Source: Gnetum montanum
Lineage: Eukaryota > Streptophyta > Gnetopsida > Gnetales > Gnetaceae
Length of the DNA: 20,864 bases
Direction: 5' to 3'
Assembly: GCA_015680685.1 (NCBI GenBank)
Contig: MNCI01027357.1
Span: 247,629-268,492, forward strand
A program made the translations under genes and the position numbers. Below, piece by piece: positions 1-8,950 of the stretch (its first letter is position 1; each line of letters starts with the position of its first letter). The notes under the pieces are model-generated. The model was not told the DNA's origin. It saw only the letters and a list, made by a program, of their open reading frames with translations, and did not search any database.

Positions 1-2909
1 AGGAGGTCCTTCTCTCGGCCGGGTTGTTTATCCCCCTTGTCCTCCTCCATTTGGCCCAAGAGATGGATCTCTCGAGGCGGAGCGATGTCAGTGGGAGGGT
101 TGTTCTTTTTCCTGCCAAGAGAAGGTGGCTGCGTTTCTGTACCTTTAGCCTGCTTCTGAGGCATAGGCAAAGGCACAGAGGCCAGGGGCCTAGGCTTAGG
201 GAAGCCGAGCACAAGGTGGTCTTTTGTTTCATTAATTATAGTGTCCTCCTCCTTTCTCTTAGGAGGCGATGACTGGTTATTTTGACCAGAGGTCTGCCCC
301 TGCGTGAGAGGAGCAGGCTGTGGTTTTGGCGCCCTGATAATGAAGGGCGCTCTAGGCGTGGGTGCGGATGGAGCCGTGGCTTGAGTGCTGCCACGTGACT
401 GAGGGCGTACTTGGGAAGGTGCCCGTATGATGAAAGGTGGCCGTGAGACCCCACTGGCTACCAATGAAGTAGTTGGCCCCCTTGGTGAGCTGGCGGGCAC
501 ACGCAAAACAAAAGGTTTTTTTGGTGGTCCCTTTCGCTCACCATCCGTACTCACCATAGTGATTGTATAAGGATCATAGTTTGCGTTCAATGGGTCCTTA
601 TATACATGCAGTGTTTGGTTTTCCGGACGCGTCGGGTTACTGCTGTCTAATTTTAGATTACCTTCATCGATCATGCGTTGAATGTCATCCTTTAATGCCC
701 AGCAGTAATCCGTGTCGTGACCACACATCTGGTGGTAGTCACAGAAACGGTCGAGCCTGAAAGATCTCAGAACTGCTGGTTCGTTAGGTAAGGCTAAAGA
801 AGGATCTTTCAGCAATTTACAGTGACGCCTGTGACGCTTCAGAGCTTCCTCGGACACCTTCTTAGGTTGAATGTGCCCTGCCGCTAACAGTTGTTTCAGC
901 AGTTCGGAATGTTTCACAGGTAAAGCTGCATATTTTGAACGATCTTTACGCTCAAAATTTGGCTTTGGCTAGGGGGGGCCTTTAGGGGTCGTTGTGGCTT
1001 GGCTGGTGTCGGCACCAGCAGTGGCCTCGGGAGGCGTTGTTGTGGGCGCCTTCTTGTTCTTGTTCTTTGCGCTTTCAGTTAGCGCGGCTACCATTGTTGT
1101 TGCCACCTTACCCTTGTCTTTGGCCTTGTTGTGTGTGTTCCTGTAGGCGACATACATCGAGTCTTTGCTGGCCTCCGCAACATCTTGGATGCTCCTAACT
1201 TGTGCGAAGGCCTGATGTAAGTTACTTGGGGAAAGGTAGTACAGCTTTGACTTAATGAAGTCATTGACTGCTCCCTTGAACATAGCCACCATATGTGAGT
1301 CTGCGATCGGCTCGCGGATCTCGTTCAAGGTGGCATTCCAGCACTGTATAAACTTTTGGACGGGCTCGAGCGGGTCTTGTTTCACCCCCATGAGCTGATC
1401 CAGTGTGACTTCCGGCTTTAGGTTGTATTTGAAGCAGGTCACAAACTGAGTCAGCAGCTCTTCCAAGGTTGAGATGGAAGAGCGTGGGAGGGCTCGGTAC
1501 CAGTCCAAATCTTTCCCTGTTAATGACATTGCAAAGACTCTGATAATCGTATGTCACCACTGTTGAAGCAACAAGGATTCAGATCGAAAGGTGACTAAGT
1601 GAGCGTTGGGATCCCCCTCCCCATTGTATTTGGTGAAATGAGGGAGGGACATCCTCGGCGGTAACGACAGCATAAGGACTATTGAACTAATTAGATCATC
1701 CTGGTAAAAGTTCATGATCTGAATAGCATCAGATCCAGCGGCTTTGAGACGTCGAACCTTCTCGGTAAGAGTCTGTATAAGCTGGAAGGCTTGGTCCAAA
1801 CCCGTTGACAGAGGTACTTGTGCAGCAGGCATAGGAGGTTGGACCGGGAGGGCGGCGCGAGGGAACGGAAATGACAGGAGAGGTTGGCTGGCTGCTGGTG
1901 GGGCGGGGATCCCTGCAGGCAGAGGGGCCTGTGAAGACCACCACCTACTGGTTTGGGATGAGGGGTTAGCCGCCGCGTGCTGCGTGGGATGAGAATAGAT
2001 GTACTACGGGGCCCCCTGTGGGACCTGTGTTGCGGGTGCAACAGAGGGTTGTGCACCATACAGCGCAGACCGGTTGTGTTGCATTGCAGGATTGCCCCAC
2101 GGAACAGCTGTAGGCTGTTGGATGTATGTTTGTGGCTGAGCAGTTGCGGGGATCTGTTGAGTTTGTGGATGCGGAAGCGACGAGGCCTGGGCTGGGCACG
2201 TTACAGATACGTTATGGGGTTGTATCTGCGGGATGAAATGGGGCACGATGGTCACCGGGATCACCGCTAGGATACTAAGTACCTGTGGTGACGGAACCAC
2301 CCCTGTGTTATGGTGCGGTATTTGTGCTTGCAACCTAGACGGCTGCGCATTGACCTGCGGTATGGCAAGGAAATACATCTGTGCGGTTATGGCTGGGTCA
2401 AGGGATGCGGCCTCTCCGTTGAAAGGGAACAAAGGATTTACGTACATGTGGGGTGTCAGAGTATGAAACGAATGTTCCGACAGGGCCGCGAATTCGTCCT
2501 CTTCCTCTTCCCCATGCTGGGGCTCCACCACAGCTTGTGAAGCCTGGCCTTTGGCCATGACCAACTGTGTGATAAGTTCATGTTGTTGTTCGGTCAAGGG
2601 GATTATGTCGTAGGCTGTTGGCTTAAAATCATAGCCCCCCCAGTGGAGCACCTCAAAGTTTCGTTTCGCTTCAAGCTCGGCTCGGCTGAGAGCCAGCCTC
2701 GCCTGGATCTTAACGCATATGAAGTTGTATTCTTCAAGGGTTATAACCGTGAAGATAGGCTCTTTTCCCTGGAGCCTCAATGAACGGCGCAATGGGCCCC
2801 GAGATCCCGTTGCGCCAGGAGCTGATCTTGTGACTGCCATAGGATTCACAGGCGCGACACCCAGATCGGTAGGGCCCATGGTAGTTGTGGTTGTGTACAA
2901 GGAATCCAT
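1..2909 (-). pseudogene. gag: Ty3/gypsy gag(-pol) polyprotein, 5' part, three in-frame stops, runs off left edge
   Basis: One minus-strand frame runs from the ATG at 2909-2907 to the window edge without a frameshift. An in-frame TGA lies two codons upstream, which supports this start. The first ~350 codons are Pro/Gln-rich with a basic RRSLRLQG stretch. The gag core follows at about 1830-1150, with motifs FTKYNGEGDPNAHL and DWYRALPRSSISTLEELL. Next come a Lys/Thr/Pro-rich linker and the zinc-knuckle-like C-x2-H-x5-H-x4-C segment (FCDYHQMCGHDTDYC, about 745-690) followed by LKDDIQRMIDEGNL, typical of plant gypsy gag. A Pro-rich tail is still open at position 1. The protease and later pol domains must lie beyond the window. 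Stops are TAG at 2006-2004, TGA at 1556-1554 and TAG at 971-969; each is one C-to-T (or G-to-A) step from a sense codon. The family role is particle assembly and RNA packaging. The lineage (Tat-like) is inference. Confidence 0.88.
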
Positions 2910-3120
2910 TGATCAATGAAGTTAGTGGTAACTGGTAATCGGATCTAAGAGATGGCTGGCAACAAAAGCACAAAAAAGGCTTTCTACCCTGTAGGATTTC
3001 AAAGAAATCGTCCTTGCGACTGATCTATACCATGCGATTGACCGTAGAATTCCCTAGAGGTATTACGTCTATGGTTTTAGGGTATGGATCACTACCAGGG
3101 CTACCCGAAATATTCGGATC
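2910..3120 (-). other. Untranslated leader between primer site and gag
   Basis: This short stretch lies between the primer binding site and the gag ATG on the minus strand. It has no open frame that continues gag, since an in-frame TGA sits just before the ATG. By position it is the retroelement 5' leader, which normally carries packaging signals. I see no specific motif beyond a short palindrome, CCGAA-ATA-TTCGG, at about 3105-3117. Confidence 0.6.
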
Positions 3121-3148
3121 GGAGGTTCAAGCCCTCCTTCTAGCGCCA
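3121..3148 (-). promoter_or_regulatory. tRNA primer binding site (PBS), extended to the whole T arm
   Basis: On the plus strand this reads as the 3' end of a tRNA: T stem GGAGG (3121-3125), loop TTCAAGC (3126-3132), CCTCC (3133-3137), acceptor strand TTCTAGC (3138-3144), discriminator G and CCA (3146-3148). On the element's minus strand it is therefore a PBS beginning TGGCGCTAGAAGG, 6 nt after the proposed LTR end. Its role is to prime minus-strand DNA synthesis. The match to a tRNA-like fold extends past the usual 18 nt to cover the full T arm. I could not name the tRNA. Confidence 0.7.
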
Positions 3149-4019
3149 GAAAACTGTAACGACAGAAAACGTCGGCAGCTGGAAATACCGAACGAGGTTC
3201 CGTGTATACAGTTTTAACCACTTATCCGCGCGAGGGCTATGCTGGAAAAAGCAAATCCGTGGTGTCCTGAATGGTCTTGTCGATCAGACAGGGACTTACA
3301 GGTCAGTAAAACGATGAAGATTACGGATCTTTGCGTACTGCGATTTGATTCGAGAGATCGTGAAACGGGAGGAAAACGACATGTATGGATCGCTACGATG
3401 ATAACGTCAAACACGCCGAAGAGATGCTAATCAGGAGAGAAATGCGTGATTTTCAAAGATCTATGTTTCGATTTTTGAAAGAATGTATGATTTGTATGTC
3501 ACGTTACAATGGGAGAGACCCCCGATAACTTGATGCAAAAATGAGCACAAAACAACAAGGAAACTGTCCAGACAGAAGTCCGATCTACCTCGTAGGCCAA
3601 AGCTGGGATGCAAGGAAGGTCAAGCTCTGACGTCTGCCGATCAACTGTTTCTGACCGGTAGAGCCTGCAAATTGGGCGAGACGATCTCACAATCCTTGTT
3701 CAGCTTCTTTGCTTCGAGTAGGTTCTACTCAGGGCAGCAATCGCTAAAGGAGAAAGTCGTATCTTCCCCAAAGGAATGATCTCTCTTGTTGCTAAGGCTC
3801 AAGCGCACTATGCTCTATTCTTGCTGAAGGATGGTGCTGTCGACAGTTGCCAAAAGGTTGCTCTTCATTTCTTTGCTCAAGGTGATAAGTGCTCCCTTGC
3901 TCAGAAAATGCTCTTGCCCTTTTGACCTTCTGCCTACAAAAGTGATAAACACTCTGGTGCTCCAAAAAATTTCTCTGCTTCTCTGATTTTGCCAACCCTT
4001 GTATCTTTGTCAACTGAGG

Positions 4020-4027
4020 TATTTATA
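4020..4027 (-). promoter_or_regulatory. TATA box of the LTR promoter
   Basis: The minus strand reads GGCCTATAAATACCTC, a near-perfect plant TATA box. Transcription would be expected to start about 30 nt downstream, around 3985-3995, inside the LTR, which would mark the U3/R boundary. The hairpin repeats begin about 95 bp upstream. Both its place in the LTR and its orientation agree with gag. Confidence 0.75.
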
Positions 4028-4121
4028 GGCCGCGACGCTCTGTGGAAAAGACGCAACCCTGATGACATGGGTCCCGGATATTTCGGGTTCCGTTGACATG
4101 ACCATTTTAAGTCAGACTGTG

Positions 4122-4542
4122 ACTACGCACAATACGCTCGTTTGCGTGTTGTGCGTGTGAAGAGCAGGTACATGTTGAGCGTGCTTTAATTGCTTTCAGG
4201 CTATATTACACTCATTCGCGTTGTGTTGCGTGTATGAGCATAATCCGGTATAAAAACAATAGGCTCAAAATTGTCTTACACTCACTATGCAACTGCGCGT
4301 AACGAAGCGTAAACAATGTCTAATTTATGCTCACTACGCAGCTGCGTGTGACGAAGCGTAAATAATGTCTAGCCTTAGTGATGAAATACGCAATGATACG
4401 CACTGCCGCGTAACGAGTGTAAAGACAAGTTATTCATACACCACGAGAAAAAGTGTCGAACTGTTGTGCTTCTCTAGACTCTGCCTTCGACTATTTTGGA
4501 GCTTATTACGCTCATTACGCTACCGTGCGTAATAGAGCATAA
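4122..4542. repeat. Cluster of six imperfect hairpin repeats in LTR U3
   Basis: Six related near-palindromic units with TTACGC/GCGTAA arms lie upstream of the TATA box. They are: 4125-4156 (arms ACGCACAATACGC and GCGTGTTGTGCGT, 12 of 13 paired), 4206-4243, 4276-4312, 4325-4361, a weaker one at about 4387-4423, and 4506-4542 (arms TTACGCTCATTACGC and GCGTAATAGAGCATAA). Units three and four are 37 bp each and repeat with a 49-bp period, including a shared tail AATGTCTA. They are CpG-rich. By position they are candidate enhancer or protein-binding sites; this is inference. Confidence 0.8.
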
Positions 4543-4629
4543 ACTTGTCCTTGAACAAAGCTGATGCCCGCTCTCGCTTGAATTGCGAATCTTTGCCTGA
4601 GGCCGACTCGTAATTTTCACGGTGTTTCA

Positions 4630-5165
4630 CTAAGCCTGCAAACTCTTGGAGTTGGATTCACCACTAAATTGGTAAGGTCATATGTTTTCTTTGTGTTGGC
4701 CTTGGACTTGAAGGTGTTGTCTCCTTTGGCCAATAATCCAAACCACTCCTATAGCCTTTCCATAGTCACCTTCACTTGTTTTCTCCTTATCGAGAAAACC
4801 AAGTAACACTTAGGAGGGTCTACTTTTGTCAAATGTGGCTTGAAGTTTCTATAAAAATTTAGGACTTCTTCCTAGTAAAACTAATCAATGGGGGGTGGAA
4901 TGAAAGCCCCATATCCCATTGTTTCTAATTTCTACATCATGACCACATGTGTGTGGTCAAAACATTTAGAATAATCTACCTCATGATGCCAAGGAGTGAT
5001 TTTTAGTCATTTACTCATGGGATCCTATAATACAAAAAGAAAATTAAGCATTTGGAAGTTAACTACAATTTCTTTAGTAATCCTTATGCTTACCTTATTC
5101 TATTGTTCCATAGTGGATGACTCAATCATTTATGTTATACTTATGTGTAGAGGCTATGAAGAAAA
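4630..5165 (-). pseudogene. Decayed coding remnant, possibly a plant transposon-associated protein; cut by the young LTR
   Basis: A minus-strand frame stays coherent from about 5165 to 4605, broken by several stops. In its downstream half these stops are TAG (presumably former CAG). Readable pieces include ITPWHHEVDYSKCFDHTHVV, YGAFIPPPID and EEVLNFYRNFKPHLTKVDPP, then KCYLVFSIRRKQVKVTMERL followed by EWFGLLAKGDNTFKSK. The order FY-N..., charged/hydrophobic strand, then helix ending in GL resembles the N-terminal half of the 'putative plant transposon protein' domain. That resemblance is from memory and weak. The frame runs into the LTR end at 4629, which suggests the young element inserted into it. 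Its remainder, if kept, should lie beyond the left edge. It could instead be an unrelated old gag. Confidence 0.5.
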
Positions 5166-5265
5166 AATAAAATTATCATTTCAACCCTAATCTAGTAAAT
5201 CGACTATTAATGGTAAGATATACTTACCAATAGTGAACAAAGTAGTGAGGGGTTATAGATGGATA

Positions 5266-5329
5266 CCCCACTTCATCGTGTTCTCCTAAATCTTGGGAGA
5301 GTGTTTTAGGAATGGTTGGTGAAGTGGGG
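5266..5329. repeat. Nested inverted repeat (hairpin)
   Basis: The outer arms CCCCACTTCA (5266-5275) and TGAAGTGGGG (5320-5329) match perfectly over 10 bp. Nested inside, TCCTAAA (5284-5290) and TTTAGGA (5305-5311) match over 7 bp. The whole can fold into one 64-nt stem with an internal loop. No coding frame passes through it. It could be a footprint of a small inverted-repeat element or a structured RNA; there is no further evidence. Confidence 0.6.
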
Positions 5330-7449
5330 GACAATAAAATCAAAGGTCCTAATTTCTAATGTGGGGGTTTTGGGATAATAGTTATTCCATGGCATGGTGG
5401 TGGATTTTATAATGAGTAATTGCCTTACTATTACTTTTAATTTTTTTGTATTTTTAAAATATCAAATTTAATTGCTACATCAATATGGTTTGATAAAATT
5501 TAGGTTGAACTATATTGCTAAATCAACACTAATTAATAACCACAATGCACAAGTATCTAAGATATCAAATTGGATTGTGGCAACACTGATAAAACATGAA
5601 ATATTTAGGACATGAAACATGAAATAACTAGACATCAAACCCATGCTATCTCTTGTTATCATTGGTTTCCTAAGATTTTTATTTCTTTCTATGATGTCTA
5701 TGGACATAAATTTTTGATGTCCTTTGATAAGGTAATTTTTATTGATCACCCTTCATCACATGCTGCAATATGCTTTGACAATAGGATAATAAATTTATTT
5801 ACTTAATATATATAAAATTTTATTTCTTTATCACTTATTATAATTAATTCTTATTATTATTGTAGGAATCCATACATAACTTGGTTAGGAAGGCCTTTCC
5901 TAGGATTAATTGGGCTAAACATCACCTCACAATGTTTGCTTCATTTGTTGCAAGGATGTCTTACAATCTCAAGGGCTCTTCCTAACTTTTAAAGATCCAA
6001 GATGCATTTTTTGCAACAAATTCATTTCCTAACTTGCTCTTGGATCAGCTTCCATGTTGGTTATACCCTACTATCCTATCTATTTAAAGTTAGTTATCCT
6101 CCCTCCTAATTAATCTAGATTATGTTTGATGCCTAGGTTAATTAGTTAAATAATTATTAATGGAATATGGATTTGGGCCTGCTAGGAGAATATACCAAAA
6201 GCGAGAATGCCCTGGTTTTTATATAATCTCCTCTATATATGATATACTGGTAATCTTTGGGCTTCCAATCATTAGAATCCATAATGCTTTATCATAGTAG
6301 GGATCTTGACCACTAATACCTATGGAAGGACTAATGGGAAATAAATGGAAGACCCAATCATTTTAATTACTAGTGGACATAATAGATGATAGGAAAATGA
6401 AAATTTGGAGGGATATGACCAAAAATATAGAAGTAAAATAGGAATAATAAATATGTAGAAAGAGAAAACAAATAATACTCTTTAAAATGTAAGGTGACAT
6501 AAACCAAGGAACTAAATAAGCTAAGCTAATTGGTAAAAAATGAAAGTAGATATTAAAATACATCCTTAGATAAGTTAATCCACCTTGTTCAATTTCCTAT
6601 CCTAGCCAAAGATGATGGCATAGAAATTTATTATGAGGGATCAATTCTCCACCCATATAGACTTTACTTATGGCAGGAGTTTCTTAGAGGATGCTTTAAA
6701 GTATGAACTTTGGGCATCGTTCCAACTATAAGGTTCTTGTGGGAGTGTGGCCCTACTCATGATTGAAGGTGCTTGTAAGGCTAGCTTCTTATATGAACAA
6801 CTACTCTTTCTTTTTTTTTCCTTTGTCTATTTTTTAAAATTTTTTTTGTTAAATTTGAAGCACATAACAAGGCATTCTTCAATCATGAGGTTCTTGTGGG
6901 AGCTAGATGTATTTTTGGCTTTATTTAATGGGTTTCTCCACATGGGTGCTAATTAAGTTTCATATGATGGTACCACCTTTTATTGCTAGTCTCAATATGA
7001 TACACCCTTTCCATTTTATTGAATTATTCAAGTAAGTAATTAATAGAACCATTTATTAATAATCATGAACCTAACTTAGTTATTTCTTCTATGACTCATG
7101 AAACTTTTACAATTTAAAGAATATTGTGAAGAGGGAAAAAAAGAGAGTTATTTTACATAGTTTAGTTGTTTATTAATCTAAGGATCATCCTTAATTGGAT
7201 TTTGGGTTTAAACTAACCTATCTCAAGGTAGGGGAGTTTTCCTTCTCACTTGCATTCCAAACATGATGCTAATGAATTCTTTAGAGTTCCAACTAACAAT
7301 AGAGTTTCCTATTGTCCTCTACATTCTTCAAAAAAATAGTTGTGGAATATTATGTTCAGATTATTACAATATGAAAGAAGGTGTTAGCTTGAGGTTCCTT
7401 CCCATAACTTGGACTTTAGATTAAGGTGTTTCGTTTCCTAAGTTGTCCT
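5330..7449. other. AT-rich sequence without a supported gene
   Basis: About 2.1 kb of AT-rich, CpG-poor DNA with only short, unconvincing open frames. It lies downstream of the old integrase on the minus strand, where the 3' end and LTR of that element would be expected, but I cannot define LTR borders. A purine-rich minus-strand run at 6826-6805 (GACAAAGGAAAAAAAAAGAAAG) could be an old polypurine tract. A 15-bp direct repeat lies at 6731-6745 and 6888-6902. Confidence 0.6.
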
Positions 7450-8400
7450 TGAGGTATGTTGGATTAGTTAACTCTCCTAACTCAGCTTCTCCTAGTTCCT
7501 CTATTTGATGTTGATGATATTGCTTAAGTCTTTGGCCATTTACTGAAAATGGAGTAAATAAATCTTTGATAGGTGAAATTAGAACACTTTCGTTCTTATG
7601 GGGTTGTAATACTAGGTAGGGGCATTCTCATCGAGTTGTTAGCTTTTCTAGAAATTTATGTAGTTTCATGTTGTATAATAGGAATTTATCACCTATTGAG
7701 AAATATTTCTTAAAGATATTTTTATGATAAATACTCTTCATTTGTTTTTTAAATTATTCTTTTCTTGTCAAGTGTATGTAAACATATTTCATCAAGTTCA
7801 TGTATTTTAATCATTCTAAAGTCTTGGTTTATTTCATCATCAAAATTTAATTGTTGTGCTAATTGTAAAGATTAGTATTTGATTTCTATAGGTAATAAAT
7901 TTTTTTTTCAATAAATAAATTGATAAGGTGAATATCTTAAATTTGGTTTATGTGTAATTCTATAGTCCAAAGTGCATCTTATAATTTTTTTATCCAATCT
8001 TTCTTTTCAGCACATATGGTTTTTGTTAAGATCTTTAAAATTATTTTAGTTGCATTTTCCACTTGAACATTTATTTGAGGATGATAGGAAGTAGCTATCT
8101 TGTGTTTGATTCCAAAACAATTATGAAATTTCTCCATTATTCTATTTACAAAGTGAGTTCCTTGATCACTTATGAGTTCTCATGGGGTTCCAAATCATGT
8201 CAGAATATGTTCCCATAGAAAAGCTACAACTATTTTAACATCATTTGTTAGGGTAGATATAGCTTCTACCCACTTATTTACATAGTCTATATAGACCAAA
8301 ATATATTAAAATCCATTAGATAGTGGAATGATCCTAAGAAGTCTATATTCCACACATCAAAAGGTTCCATTATTAAGGTTGGATTAAATGCCATCTCTTT
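7450..8400 (-). pseudogene. int: Ty3/gypsy integrase remnant (catalytic core and C-terminal domain)
   Basis: Read on the minus strand from 8400, the piece begins just before the first catalytic Asp (FDVWNIDF). It continues through DYVNKWVEAISTLTNDVKI, the second Asp in LISDQGTHFVN, and YHPQ...VQVENATKII with the catalytic Glu. The C-terminal part holds LPIEIKY, a GDK-LLYN-like segment and a VNGQRLK-like end, the typical finish of Athila/Tat-type pol. Several stops and at least two frameshifts disrupt it. It would have inserted cDNA into the host genome. The zinc-binding N-terminus is missing here but appears on the other strand at 8402-8514. Confidence 0.85.
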
Positions 8401-8401
8401 N
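8401..8401. other. Single undetermined base, probable contig join
   Basis: This N marks the exact left end of the 300-bp inverted segment. Its position at the limit of the 187-bp repeat suggests it stands for a gap of unknown size, not an ambiguous base. Confidence 0.7.
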
Positions 8402-8701
8402 TGCTATAAAAATCTTACAAAGTGATTTTATTCACCTACTATATTTATAGATTCTCATAAATACATCCAAGGATGTGATAAATGTAAAAAAAAATAGGGG
8501 CAATGACAAAAAGAAAAGAGATGGCATTTAATCCAACCTTAATAATGGAACCTTTTGATGTGTGGAATATAGACTTCTTAGGATCATTCCACTATCTAAT
8601 GGATTTTAATATATTTTGGTCTATATAGACTATGTAAATAAGTGGGTAGAAGCTATATCTACCCTAACAAATGATGTTAAAATAGTTGTAGCTTTTCTAT
8701 G
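8402..8701 (+). pseudogene. int: Integrase zinc-binding end and start of catalytic core, on the opposite strand
   Basis: The plus strand reads a frame with FYSPTIFIDSHKYIQGCDKC, the C-terminal half of the HHCC zinc-binding domain with its Cys-x2-Cys. After one extra A in an A9 run comes the first core Asp (EPFDVWNIDFLG). This is the only plus-strand pol sequence in the window. Its second part is identical to the minus-strand integrase at 8400-8214, so the orientation is probably an assembly artefact rather than biology. Placed before that piece it gives the expected domain order. Confidence 0.8.
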
Positions 8702-8702
8702 N
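8702..8702. other. Single undetermined base, probable gap missing RNase H
   Basis: This N separates an RT fragment (to the right) from integrase (to the left). On the minus strand the C-terminal RT connection and the RNase H domain, several hundred bases in this family, should lie here and are absent. The N probably hides missing sequence. Confidence 0.65.
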
Positions 8703-8950
8703 TTATTCGAAATATCCTAAAAAGGATCGAAGATTCTTTAATTTTTTTGGAGCTAGAAGTATAAAGATGACTTTTACTTTTTCCTCATCCATTCTTATTC
8801 CTTCCTTAGAAATTACATGTCCTAAAAATACATTACTTGTGACCATTAAATGACTCTTTTGCCAACTTAGTTTTAAGTTCTTATCAATGGATCTATCTAA
8901 AACACATTCCAAAATTTTTAATATTTATTCATAAATATCTCCATAAAATT
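8703..8950 (-). pseudogene. RT: Ty3/gypsy reverse transcriptase fragment (after the catalytic loop)
   Basis: The minus-strand frame reads LSWQKSHLMVTSNVFLGHVI, SKEGIRMDEEKVKVI and LKNLRSFLGYFE. This is the highly recognisable segment just after the YxDD box and into the thumb (the family pattern is KS-F-V-LGH-IS-GI-D--K---I followed by RSFLG). Some degraded sequence before it, to about 8950, still fits the preceding helix, with stops. The fragment lacks the palm catalytic residues, because the homology ends near 8950, and it is cut at the N at 8702. It belongs with the integrase at 7450-8400 as one old element. Confidence 0.85.

Larger units (their letters stand above)
3155..4629 (-). repeat. 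5' long terminal repeat of the young gypsy element
   Basis: The plus-strand boundaries are TGTAAC at 3155 and GTTTCA ending at 4629, so the repeat has TG...CA ends with a 5-of-6 inverted match. The inner end lies 6 nt from the PBS. The outer end coincides with the change from CpG-containing to CpG-poor sequence. Inside, reading on the minus strand, are a U3 with hairpin repeats (4542-4122), a TATA box (4027-4020) and an R/U5 portion running to 3155. The second LTR lies outside the window, so neither LTR identity nor the target duplication can be checked. The outer boundary is the less certain one; TTTTCA ending at 4619 is an alternative. Confidence 0.65.
8214..8701. repeat. Perfect 187-bp inverted repeat around an N-flanked segment (probable assembly join)
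   Basis: Bases 8214-8400 and 8515-8701 are exact reverse complements over 187 bp; I compared them line by line and found no mismatch. Position 8401 is N and position 8702 is N, so the repeat arms stop exactly at the Ns. The 113 bp between the arms (8402-8514) encode the integrase segment that should come directly before the left arm in coding order. The simplest reading is a short contig placed in the wrong orientation and not merged with its overlapping neighbour. Confidence 0.9.

Noticed and set aside
969-971. Programmed TAG readthrough between gag and pol
   Set aside because: The stop lies within gag, before the zinc-knuckle-like motif, and two other stops of the same mutational type occur in the frame, so decay explains it better.
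563-2919. Several plus-strand ORFs opposite gag
   Set aside because: They lie opposite the long minus-strand gag frame and show no family resemblance.
3044-3148. A complete tRNA gene on the plus strand ending at CCA 3148
   Set aside because: The T arm and acceptor 3' strand are good, but there is no convincing D arm, anticodon arm or matching 5' acceptor at a legal distance. The placement fits a retroelement PBS instead.
4122-4542. CRISPR array
   Set aside because: The units are imperfect, unequal in spacing and hairpin-like, without identical repeats or unique spacers, and they lie in a plant LTR.
6363-6563. Minus-strand 66-codon hydrophobic ORF as a gene or env
   Set aside because: Short, composition-driven (Ile/Phe/Ser-rich), without neighbours or motif. 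Nothing supports an envelope-like gene.
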